The translations under genes were made by a program, and so were the position numbers. Positions 1 through 5,613 of a stretch of 13,042 bases of DNA are shown piece after piece. The DNA is from Flavobacterium sp. Its GTDB lineage: Bacteria > Bacteroidota > Bacteroidia > Flavobacteriales > Flavobacteriaceae. Numbering within the stretch: position 1 is the stretch's first letter; every line of letters starts with the position of its first letter. The stretch is from assembly GCA_004296145.1 (NCBI GenBank), contig SEBM01000187.1, positions 1-13,042 of the forward strand. The letters are read 5' to 3'. Under the pieces are notes generated by a model. The model saw only the letters and a list, made by a program, of their open reading frames with translations, was not told where the DNA came from and searched no databases.

Positions 1-33
1 GTATTTACTCTTAAAAACTTTTGCAACATAAAG

Positions 34-160
34 TGTAGCTCCGCGTGAGGGATAGAAGCAATCCGCCAAAGCGGAGCGGATAGCCCGACAGCATCCCGAT
101 AAGAGGGCGTATATGCGTGTGGTGAATTGCCCTCTTATCGGGATGGTGGCACGCCCAAAT
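34..160. repeat. structured intergenic repeat element
   Basis: A GC-richer island sits in AT-rich DNA. A perfect 17-bp inverted repeat (92-108 with 129-145) encloses a 20-base loop. Outside it, GCGTG at 43-47 can pair with CACGC at 150-154 and close the whole unit. Between them, TCCGC at 62-66 can pair with GCGGA at 71-75 (loop CAAA), ATCCGC at 61-66 can instead pair with GCGGAT at 76-81, and GCTCCGC at 38-44 is an exact complement of GCGGAGC at 71-77. From memory, a similar block (GCGTGAGGGATAGAAGC, then TAGCCCGAC, then GCACGCCC) recurs between genes in Flavobacterium. It may correspond to a known flavobacterial RNA motif such as Flavo-1, which I cannot confirm. It could be a 3' RNA structure of the gene to the left or a separate small RNA. 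Confidence 0.7.
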
Positions 161-201
161 AGAAATTTTTAATGGGGTTTTGGAATTTGAAATTTAATTT
201 A

Positions 202-232
202 TTGAATATTGATAAGAAATAATTTATATTTG
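202..232 (+). promoter_or_regulatory. flavobacterial promoter for the TonB-like lipoprotein gene
   Basis: TTG at 202-204, a 20-base spacer, then TATATTTG at 225-232 match the Bacteroidota -33/-7 consensus (TTG, 17-23 bases, TAnnTTTG) exactly. Transcription would begin near 237, about 20 bases before the ATG at 257. This also argues against a TTG start at 209, which would lie inside the promoter. Confidence 0.7.
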
Positions 233-256
233 AAATACCCAAAACCAAAACCTGCT

Positions 257-1678
257 ATGACACTAAAACAGTTGTTGCCATTTGCTTTTATTTTGATTTT
301 TATTTCGTGTAAAAATCAAAATAAGGAAGCTAATTCTGTTGAAGGATCTCAAAAAACTACAACAAATACAACGTCTAATGATAGTCTGCAGACCAACATT
401 TTACAAACTGACAGTACTAAAACTGTTTCGTCTGCTGATTTGGCGGGAGATAGAAAATTATTGGCTAATTTTTATCTGAAAAATGATAAAAAACCGCAAT
501 TCTTCTTTATCAACAATACTAAAGACACGACTATTATCTGCGCTGAAAAAACTAAAATCACGATTCGCGCCAATAGCTTTGTCACTTCGAATTCTAAAAA
601 TGCGGTAACGGGTAAAATCAAAATTTCGGTTAAAGAATATTATAGTATTTCGGATATTTTATTGGGAAGACTTTCTACAACTTCTAACGGAAAATTATTA
701 GAAACGGGCGGTATGTTGGATGTCAATGTATTTTCTGAAAATCAAAAATGTGATTTAAAAAGCGGAAAAGCGATTGAAATTGCGTTTCCGAGAAAAAATG
801 AAAAAGAGGGAATGCAGCTTTTTTCCGGAAATTGGAAAGATGATAAGATCTATTGGAATCTTAAAAAAGATGCTATAGATCTTAATAAGGCATTTACAAA
901 TGTTGATGAAAAACCTGTTTATCTGGATGGCGGCTATGAAAAAATGACAAAATTTATCAGCAATAATTTCATACGTTCTGAGGATGAAACTAATGAAAAA
1001 AATTATGGGAGAATTTATGCTTCATTTGTTATTGACAAATCGGGAGATGTTACCGATGTTTGGGTAACCAAAGGCATTAACAAAGAATCTGATGCAGAGG
1101 CGATTCGTGTAATTAAGAAGTTAGGAAAATTTAGTCCCGGCAAAATAAATGGAATTCCTGTAAATGTTACTTATTCTTTACCAATCACTATCTCTGATGC
1201 GGAAGGCCAATATAAATCGCAAAGTGGTTCAACAACATATAGTACCCGTAAACCAAAATATTACGCGCCTGTTATTAAAACAGAAGATAATATAAAGGCC
1301 GATGAGATTGGTTATTATGCGTTTAGCAGTACAAGTTTGGGATACATTAATTGCGATCGTTTTTTGGATTATCCTGAATCATTGCTGACTGATTTTGCCG
1401 TAAACGCAAACGAGACAAAAAACATTTCGATGAGTATTGTTTTTCATAGATTTAAATCAATATTACCGGGGAACTTAACAACCCAAAAAGTCATTTTTAG
1501 CAATGCCTTAAAAAAAGAAAAAGCTACGATTATTGCCATTAAATTTTATGATAATCAGGCTTTTTTAGCAGTCAAAGAAACAACTATTAGTCAAAAACCG
1601 GAAAGAGATTTGGTATTTACTCCTGTAAGTCCGGAAACTTTATTAACCGAAATAAAAAAACTGAATCGATTTAATTAA
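257..1678 (+). CDS. lipoprotein with TonB C-terminal-like domain
   Basis: This encodes a 473-residue lipoprotein of unknown role. The ATG at 257 was chosen because it gives a clean type II signal peptide (hydrophobic residues 5-17, lipobox F-I-S-C with Cys18) and lies just downstream of an exact promoter match; an in-frame TTG at 209 would precede that promoter. Residues 19-65 are Ser/Thr/Asn-rich and probably a flexible linker. Residues of about 70-215 resemble a beta-rich module seen in other Bacteroidota lipoproteins, with NNTKDTTI, an ETGGM motif near 149-153 and a W-N-L ending. Residues of about 250-312 (GRIYASFVIDKSGDVTDV onward, ending in SLPITI) look like a TonB C-terminal domain. True TonB proteins have an N-terminal membrane helix and a Pro-rich spacer; this protein has a lipid anchor instead, so energy transduction is doubtful. 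A gene for a small secreted protein follows 2 bases later. Confidence 0.85.
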   Translation: MTLKQLLPFAFILIFISCKNQNKEANSVEGSQKTTTNTTSNDSLQTNILQTDSTKTVSSADLAGDRKLLANFYLKNDKKPQFFFINNTKDTTIICAEKTKITIRANSFVTSNSKNAVTGKIKISVKEYYSISDILLGRLSTTSNGKLLETGGMLDVNVFSENQKCDLKSGKAIEIAFPRKNEKEGMQLFSGNWKDDKIYWNLKKDAIDLNKAFTNVDEKPVYLDGGYEKMTKFISNNFIRSEDETNEKNYGRIYASFVIDKSGDVTDVWVTKGINKESDAEAIRVIKKLGKFSPGKINGIPVNVTYSLPITISDAEGQYKSQSGSTTYSTRKPKYYAPVIKTEDNIKADEIGYYAFSSTSLGYINCDRFLDYPESLLTDFAVNANETKNISMSIVFHRFKSILPGNLTTQKVIFSNALKKEKATIIAIKFYDNQAFLAVKETTISQKPERDLVFTPVSPETLLTEIKKLNRFN

Positions 1679-1680
1679 CC

Positions 1681-2268
1681 ATGAAATTTACATTAACCTG
1701 CATCGCTTTTTTATTTTCAATTTTATGCTTTTCGCAAAGCACTGAAAATATTCCTGACAACAAAGAAATTGTTACTTTTCTGGAGCATTTGGATGTTTCC
1801 GGAAAAAAGATTGAAAAAATTGACCAGAAAATTATACGCTGGACCGAATATGATATTTATGGAGAACAAAATCTGGAAATAGAATTAAGTTCGTTTGTAA
1901 GCGGTATTTTAAGGAATAAAAGCCTTCAAAATTATTTTAAACCAGAAGATTTAAAATTTGTCGAAAAACAATATTTGAATCAAAAAGATTCTGTCTGGCA
2001 GAAAACTGCTTTTAAAAAATTCAGCTTAACTGGTCCCGCAGAACAGAAAAAAATTAGTGAACACAGTAAGAAAGGCTTAAAAATTGGATCCAATTATTCG
2101 TATTCTTTTTCGATTCCGCTTTTTTCGCTGGACAAAAAATATGCTCTTGTTATACAGCAATTTTACTGTGGTTTAATGTGTTCCGATCAATGCTATTATG
2201 TTTACGAACGAAACAATAACTCAGATAACTGGAAAGTAATTTCAAGCTGGAATTGCTCGTCTTCTTAA
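1681..2268 (+). CDS. small secreted protein with Cys-rich C-terminus, unknown function
   Basis: I do not recognise a named family for this 195-residue protein. Residues 1-19 form a type I signal peptide (Lys2, hydrophobic core, cleavage near the F-S-Q-S at 17-20); Cys16 is preceded by Leu, which does not fit a lipobox. The mature part is Lys-rich and mixed alpha/beta. The C-terminus carries four cysteines, C163, C167, C171 and C192, the first three spaced by three residues each (YCGLMCSDQC), followed by YYVYERNNN and a Trp-rich strand. The protein is exported, so these cysteines could form disulfides or bind a metal; that is inference. It starts 2 bases after the lipoprotein gene and so is probably cotranscribed and possibly translationally coupled with it. 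A symmetric hairpin terminator follows 4 bases after the stop. Confidence 0.8.
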   Translation: MKFTLTCIAFLFSILCFSQSTENIPDNKEIVTFLEHLDVSGKKIEKIDQKIIRWTEYDIYGEQNLEIELSSFVSGILRNKSLQNYFKPEDLKFVEKQYLNQKDSVWQKTAFKKFSLTGPAEQKKISEHSKKGLKIGSNYSYSFSIPLFSLDKKYALVIQQFYCGLMCSDQCYYVYERNNNSDNWKVISSWNCSSS

Positions 2269-2272
2269 ATAC

Positions 2273-2319
2273 AAATTCCAATTTTTAACTTGAAGTTTCA
2301 TGATAAAAATTGGAATTTT
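2273..2319. terminator. bidirectional hairpin terminator between convergent genes
   Basis: A perfect 15-bp inverted repeat (2273-2287 with 2304-2318) surrounds a 16-base loop, with T-rich sequence downstream on each strand. It separates the convergent ends of the secreted-protein gene (stop at 2268) and the NUDIX gene (stop at 2335). It is AT-rich with only two G-C pairs per arm, so its strength is uncertain, but its symmetry and position fit a shared terminator. Confidence 0.65.
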
Positions 2320-2334
2320 AGTATAATCATTTTT

Positions 2335-2931
2335 TTAAACCTTTTCTTTTTCAAACAACAATTTGATGTTTTCGTAAGAGTTTTTTAAGGCTTCTTTGAT
2401 TTCTACAGGATTTAGCCAGGCAACTTTTTCGATTCCTTCTTCTGCCTGTCCGTGTGGAATTCCTTCAAAATCAGATTCCATTTCGAACCAATGGGTGATT
2501 TTGAGTTTGTATTTTCCGTTGCGTTTAAAAACGTGATAGGTTTTTTCGAGTTTGTCTGTTATTTTGAGTTTCCCAACTCCGGTTTCTTCTTCAACTTCGC
2601 GCATGGCGGTGTCTTCAATCTCCTCGCCTTTTTCGATTCCACCTTTCGGAAGATCCCATTTTCCGTTTCTAAAAATGAATAAAACCTCCCTCTTTTTGTT
2701 ATAAACCAATCCTCCGCCCGCTTTGTTAACGGGAATTTTGGCTTTTAGGGTTTTCATTATTTCACTTTCGTCAGGATGGTATAAACAGGCTTTTTGAATT
2801 TTATTTTGAAAAATTTTAACTATAAGTTGTTCGATATCAATACTTTCAAGCAAGAACAATTGAAAATCTGTTTCCTTTGAGATTTCATTTGTCAAAAAAA
2901 GTGGTTTGTCGTTTACAAAAACTTTATACAT
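2335..2931 (-). CDS. NUDIX hydrolase
   Basis: This 198-residue cytoplasmic protein probably cleaves a nucleoside diphosphate linked to another group; the substrate cannot be read from sequence. The NUDIX box spans residues 97-119: Gly97, Glu103, then R111-E112-V113-E114-E115-E116 and Gly118, which fits the G-x5-E-x7-R-E-U-x-E-E-x-G-U pattern with all metal-binding glutamates present. A conserved strand precedes it (AGGGLVYN at 71-78, W92-D93-L94-P95). Residues 1-68 form an N-terminal extension beyond the minimal fold. The gene is divergent from pyrE, with 7 bases between start codons, so its own promoter must lie inside the pyrE coding region or very close to it. A weak candidate reads TATCTTTA on the minus strand about 20 bases upstream. 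Linkage to pyrE suggests a nucleotide-related role, but this is inference. Confidence 0.93.
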   Translation of the reverse strand: MYKVFVNDKPLFLTNEISKETDFQLFLLESIDIEQLIVKIFQNKIQKACLYHPDESEIMKTLKAKIPVNKAGGGLVYNKKREVLFIFRNGKWDLPKGGIEKGEEIEDTAMREVEEETGVGKLKITDKLEKTYHVFKRNGKYKLKITHWFEMESDFEGIPHGQAEEGIEKVAWLNPVEIKEALKNSYENIKLLFEKEKV

Positions 2932-2934
2932 TTG
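2906..2934 (+). promoter_or_regulatory. pyrE promoter overlapping the NUDIX start codon
   Basis: TTG at 2906-2908, an 18-base spacer, then TACATTTG at 2927-2934 match the flavobacterial promoter pattern exactly. The NUDIX start codon (complement of 2929-2931) sits within the -7 element. With the usual distance of about 5 bases from the -7 element, the transcript would begin at or next to 2939, the A of the pyrE ATG. Confidence 0.65.
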
Positions 2935-2938
2935 TAGT

Positions 2939-3583
2939 ATGATTTTTAATAAAGATACAGCCGAAAAAACAGCCGAATTGCTTTTGCAAATAAATGCAAT
3001 TAAATTGAATCCAGAAAATCCTTTTACATGGGCTTCTGGATGGAAATCTCCTATTTATTGCGATAATAGGTTAATTCTTTCATTTCCTGCCATCAGAAAT
3101 TACGTTCGTGATGAGTTTGCGAAAAATATAGAAAAACAATTTGGGAAACCAGATGTCATTGCCGGAGTTGCCACTGGCGCTATAGGAATTGGTATTCTTG
3201 TAGCAGAAAGCCTTGGATTACCGTTTGTATATGTGCGTCCGGAAGCCAAAAAACATGGTAGACAAAACCAGGTAGAAGGTTTTTTACAAAAAGGCCAGAA
3301 TGTTGTTGTGGTCGAAGATTTAATTAGTACAGGAAACAGCAGTTTAATGGCTGTGGAAGCTTTACGTAACGAAGGTGCCAACATTAAAGGTATGGCAGCG
3401 ATTTTTACGTATGGTTTTAATGTTGCTGAAGAAAACTTCAAAAACGCAAATATTGACCTGTACACGTTAAGTAATTATGAAAACCTCTTAAACTTAGCAG
3501 TAGAAAAACAATATATTACTGAAGACCAACAATCTGCTTTGCAGGAATGGAATGAGATTCCGTCTACTTGGGGGCAGGAATAA
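2939..3583 (+). CDS. pyrE: orotate phosphoribosyltransferase
   Basis: This enzyme joins orotate to PRPP to form orotidine 5'-monophosphate, the fifth step of de novo UMP synthesis, in the cytoplasm. The protein has 214 residues, normal for the family. Recognisable parts are the N-terminal helix with an aligned WASGWKSPIYCD segment (31-42), the catalytic loop RPEAKKHGRQN (R100, K104, K105, H106), and the PRPP-binding motif VVVVEDLISTGNSS (122-135) with the acidic pair E126-D127. A start 33 bases upstream at 2906 would use TTG and coincide with the promoter's -33 element, so the ATG at 2939 is preferred. The predicted transcription start falls on this ATG, which suggests a leaderless message. 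The gene diverges from NUDIX and is followed by a tandem repeat and an SRPBCC gene. Confidence 0.96.
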   Translation: MIFNKDTAEKTAELLLQINAIKLNPENPFTWASGWKSPIYCDNRLILSFPAIRNYVRDEFAKNIEKQFGKPDVIAGVATGAIGIGILVAESLGLPFVYVRPEAKKHGRQNQVEGFLQKGQNVVVVEDLISTGNSSLMAVEALRNEGANIKGMAAIFTYGFNVAEENFKNANIDLYTLSNYENLLNLAVEKQYITEDQQSALQEWNEIPSTWGQE

Positions 3584-3584
3584 T

Positions 3585-3647
3585 TTTTAGATTTTAGATT
3601 TTAGATTTTAGATTTTAGATTTTAGATTTTAGATTTTAGATTTTAGA
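3585..3647. repeat. nine-copy 7-base tandem repeat (TTTTAGA)
   Basis: Nine perfect head-to-tail copies of TTTTAGA start 1 base after the pyrE stop codon. The next bases, TTTTCTAAAAATC, contain TCTAAAA (3651-3657), the exact complement of one unit. Any copy could therefore pair with this single closing arm, and the copies nearest it give a compact AT-only hairpin. Three units equal 21 bp, or two helical turns. Such arrays are prone to copy-number change by slippage. Similar TTTTAGA runs occur between genes in Flavobacterium, from memory. Confidence 0.95.
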
Positions 3648-3684
3648 TTTTCTAAAAATCGCTTCGCTCTTTTTGGAATTTGGG

Positions 3685-3713
3685 ATTTAAAAATTGGAAT
3701 TTCCTTTTTAAAT
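3685..3713. other. AT-rich hairpin, possible pyrE terminator
   Basis: ATTTAAAAA at 3685-3693 and TTTTTAAAT at 3705-3713 are perfect 9-bp arms. GG at 3696-3697 and CC at 3703-3704 can extend the stem inward. The T run is within the right arm. It could end the pyrE transcript, but the structure is weak and read-through into the SRPBCC gene 33 bases later is possible. No promoter of the TAnnTTTG type was seen for that gene. Confidence 0.4.
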
Positions 3714-3745
3714 TTCGGTTTAATAATAAAAAACAATAAAAATAT

Positions 3746-4138
3746 ATGAACTTAGAAAGTCCAAAAGTTACTGTTCAGAAATCAGCTCAGGATTTATTTG
3801 ATTTGTTGACTGATGTTAAGAATTTCGAAAAACTAATGCCGGATAATATTGCTAAATTTGAAGTTATCGGCGAAGATGCTTTTATTTTTGGATTGAAAGG
3901 TATGCCGGAAATCAAATTGAAAATGAAGGAAAAAGTGGCTCCAAACAAAATTGTTCTGGGCGCTGCAAGTGATAAACTTCCGTTTACACTAGTTTCTAAC
4001 ATTGATAGTATTTCTGATTCAGAAAGTGCCGTTCAATTGGTTTTTGATGGTGAATTTAACGCTATGATGGCGATGATGATCAAAGGGCCAATCAGTAAGT
4101 TTATTGAAACTTTGGCTACGAATATGACAAAGCTTTAA
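3746..4138 (+). CDS. SRPBCC-fold (START-like) small protein
   Basis: This 130-residue protein appears to have the SRPBCC helix-grip fold, used by many small proteins to hold hydrophobic ligands. The pattern is seen in an opening strand (SPKVTVQKSAQDLFDLLTD), a helix ending in L-M-P near residues 31-33 (the usual place where a START-like domain leads into its sheet), alternating strands, and a long C-terminal helix from about residue 111 (KGPISKFIETLATNMTKL). No signal peptide or membrane segment is visible, so it is probably cytoplasmic. A short stretch near residues 106-112 is unusually Met-rich (AMMAMMIKG). Its ligand is unknown. It lies downstream of pyrE on the same strand, but a 162-base repeat-rich gap separates them. 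A strong terminator follows the stop codon by 24 bases. Confidence 0.8.
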   Translation: MNLESPKVTVQKSAQDLFDLLTDVKNFEKLMPDNIAKFEVIGEDAFIFGLKGMPEIKLKMKEKVAPNKIVLGAASDKLPFTLVSNIDSISDSESAVQLVFDGEFNAMMAMMIKGPISKFIETLATNMTKL

Positions 4139-4162
4139 TTATTTAAAGCCAACATAAAATTT

Positions 4163-4192
4163 AAAGTCCGATTTAACGATCGGACTTTTTTT
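4163..4192 (+). terminator. intrinsic terminator after the SRPBCC gene
   Basis: A perfect 10-bp stem (AAAGTCCGAT at 4163-4172, ATCGGACTTT at 4179-4188) has a 6-base loop and runs into seven T residues (4186-4192), then another T-rich stretch. This is a textbook rho-independent terminator on the plus strand. Confidence 0.92.
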
Positions 4193-4202
4193 GTTTTTTA
4201 TT

Positions 4203-4402
4203 GCCACGAAGGCACTAAGGCACAAAGTTTTTTTTTCTGCAGATTGTTTGTAAATTCGCTAGGCTTTATTAAAACTGATTAAATTTAATTTATATCTGCA
4301 TAATTTGCTTAAATCTTATTAAATCTGCGTGAAATAAACTTTGAAGTTTTGCTAAAGCCAAGTAATAAACTTAGCACCTTAGCAACTCAGAATCTTAGAA
4401 CC
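4203..4402 (-). repeat. mosaic intergenic repeat with 8-base periodic ends
   Basis: The left end holds three 8-base units (GCCACGAA, GGCACTAA, GGCACAAA at 4203-4226). The right end holds four (TTAGCACC, TTAGCAAC, TCAGAATC, TTAGAACC at 4371-4402), stopping 2 bases short of the birA stop codon. Read as minus-strand RNA, the two ends pair over 17 positions with 15 pairs including G-U wobbles. The centre is AT-rich and includes ATCTGCGTGAAA (4322-4333), a word I recall from similar Flavobacterium intergenic repeats. This fills most of the 266-base gap between the SRPBCC gene and birA, with no coding sequence seen. Confidence 0.65.
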
Positions 4403-4404
4403 TC

Positions 4405-5133
4405 TCAATAAAGCATCTGAATCTCTTTTATATCAAATTCTGAAACCGAATCATCTTTAAGTAATATCTGAATTCTTCCAACTGGAGAAACGCCTTGGAT
4501 GATTCCCATAAAGTTTTGATTTTCTAAATTTTTGAATGGCATCGGAATTCCTTTTTTAAAGAGATGATTAAAATATTCTTCCCAGAAAATGGCAGATTTA
4601 GTTGGCCACAATTCGATTTTTTCTTTGATTTTTTCGGTAATCAGAGAAGGTAAAATATCTTTATCAAAAGTTTTTCCTGAAATTAAGGATAAAGACGATG
4701 CATTTGGCAATTCACCGAAATTAGTCTGATTAACATTCAGTCCTAATCCTATTACTGACACGATTCTGCCATCACTTTTTATGGTGTTTTCGATTAGTAT
4801 GCCACCAATTTTTTTAGTGTATGACATAATGTCGTTTGGCCATTTTATGCTTAAATTAGAAATATCTAATGATTTTAATGTCTCTATAACAGCAAGTGAA
4901 ACTATAATATTCAGATCAAAAACCTTTTCATTATCAAACAGGAAATCTTTTACCAAGGCACTCATAATTAAGTTTTTACCTGATTCGGATTGCCACTTTG
5001 CTCCCATTTGGCCTTTTCCTTTTGTCTGATTTTCAGCAGTTACGACTGTAAAATTATCAAGTTCTTCGTTGCTTGCCAATGCTTTTAAGAAGTCATTTGT
5101 AGAATCTATGGCATCGAGTTTGATTAGTTTCAT
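4405..5133 (-). CDS. birA: biotin--[acetyl-CoA-carboxylase] ligase
   Basis: This enzyme activates biotin with ATP and transfers it to a lysine on the biotin carboxyl carrier subunit of acetyl-CoA carboxylase. The 242-residue protein lacks an N-terminal helix-turn-helix, so it is a monofunctional (group I) ligase and not a repressor like E. coli BirA. Visible motifs are D-S-T-N at 10-13, the biotinyl-AMP loop TKGKGQMGAKW (37-47, with K and Q where many relatives have R), the catalytic KWPND at 97-101, KIGGILIE at 108-115, and GLGLNVNQ at 129-136. Residues of about 205-242 form the small C-terminal beta domain. The gene diverges from rsfS across 93 bases. Its product supports fatty acid synthesis, which fits the lipid genes in the neighbouring operon. 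Confidence 0.94.
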   Translation of the reverse strand: MKLIKLDAIDSTNDFLKALASNEELDNFTVVTAENQTKGKGQMGAKWQSESGKNLIMSALVKDFLFDNEKVFDLNIIVSLAVIETLKSLDISNLSIKWPNDIMSYTKKIGGILIENTIKSDGRIVSVIGLGLNVNQTNFGELPNASSLSLISGKTFDKDILPSLITEKIKEKIELWPTKSAIFWEEYFNHLFKKGIPMPFKNLENQNFMGIIQGVSPVGRIQILLKDDSVSEFDIKEIQMLY

Positions 5134-5175
5134 TATAATAATTTAAATAACTTAATTTAATATTTTGTTAAGGTT

Positions 5176-5183
5176 CAAAAATA
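5176..5183 (-). promoter_or_regulatory. candidate -7 element for birA
   Basis: On the minus strand this reads TATTTTTG, an exact TAnnTTTG. The only candidate -33 element is CTG with a 22-base spacer, one base off consensus. Transcription would start about 37 bases before the birA ATG. Confidence 0.35.
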
Positions 5184-5226
5184 ACCACAATTTTTGGTAA
5201 CTTTACAGATTCATATAAAATAATTC

Positions 5227-5598
5227 ATGGCGAAAAAGACTATTAATAATGATGTTCTGTTGGCGAACATAATCAAAGGAATTGAAGAAGTAAAAGGAAA
5301 TGATATCGATATTCTTGACTTAAGAGACATAGACACGGCTGTTTGTGACTATTTTGTAATCTGCAACGGAAGCTCTAACACTCAAGTTAATGCCATTGTA
5401 AACTCAATTCAAAAAACAGTATCAAAAGACCTAAAAGATAAACCCTGGCACGTAGAAGGAACCGATAATGCAGAATGGGTCCTAATGGATTATGTGCATA
5501 TTGTGGTACATGTTTTCCAGAAACACATTCGTGAATACTATAATATCGAAAGCCTTTGGGGTGACGCCAAAATAACTACAATCGAAAACAAATACTAA
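5227..5598 (+). CDS. rsfS: ribosomal silencing factor RsfS (iojap/YbeB family)
   Basis: RsfS binds ribosomal protein uL14 on the large subunit and blocks joining of the small subunit, lowering translation when nutrients are scarce. The 123-residue protein shows the family signature: DIDILDLRDID (26-36), DYFVICNGSSNTQVNAI (41-57), the W84-x-L-x-D core, and VVHVFQKHIREYYNIESLW (93-111) with D113-A114. Its length is typical. It is the first gene of a seven-gene run and is divergent from birA. It precedes ftsH by 15 bases, so they are probably cotranscribed. No convincing promoter was seen: TAACTTTA at 5198-5205 lacks the final G and a good -33 element. Confidence 0.95.
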   Translation: MAKKTINNDVLLANIIKGIEEVKGNDIDILDLRDIDTAVCDYFVICNGSSNTQVNAIVNSIQKTVSKDLKDKPWHVEGTDNAEWVLMDYVHIVVHVFQKHIREYYNIESLWGDAKITTIENKY

Positions 5599-5613
5599 AG
5601 AAAATTTTTCCTA

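Noticed and set aside
209..256. Upstream in-frame TTG start for the TonB-like lipoprotein
   Set aside because: It would place 16 charged and Pro-rich residues before the signal peptide and lies within the promoter; the ATG at 257 gives a proper lipoprotein signal.
2452..2682. Phe-rich 76-residue open frame antisense to the NUDIX gene
   Set aside because: Its composition follows from the reverse strand of the Lys/Glu-rich NUDIX protein; no independent support.
2906..2938. Upstream in-frame TTG start for pyrE
   Set aside because: It coincides with the promoter -33 element and adds 11 residues outside the normal PyrE N-terminus.
3100..3465. 121-residue open frame antisense to pyrE
   Set aside because: It is the mirror of a well-conserved enzyme gene, has no family resemblance, and no promoter or start context was seen.
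3585..3647. CRISPR array
   Set aside because: The units are 7 bases, contiguous and have no spacers.
4139..4404. Small gene in the gap between the SRPBCC gene and birA
   Set aside because: The gap is explained by a terminator and the mosaic repeat; no open frame with a sensible start was found.
5198..5205. TAACTTTA as the rsfS promoter -7 element
   Set aside because: It lacks the final G, and the only TTG upstream (5165-5167) is 30 bases away, outside the usual range.
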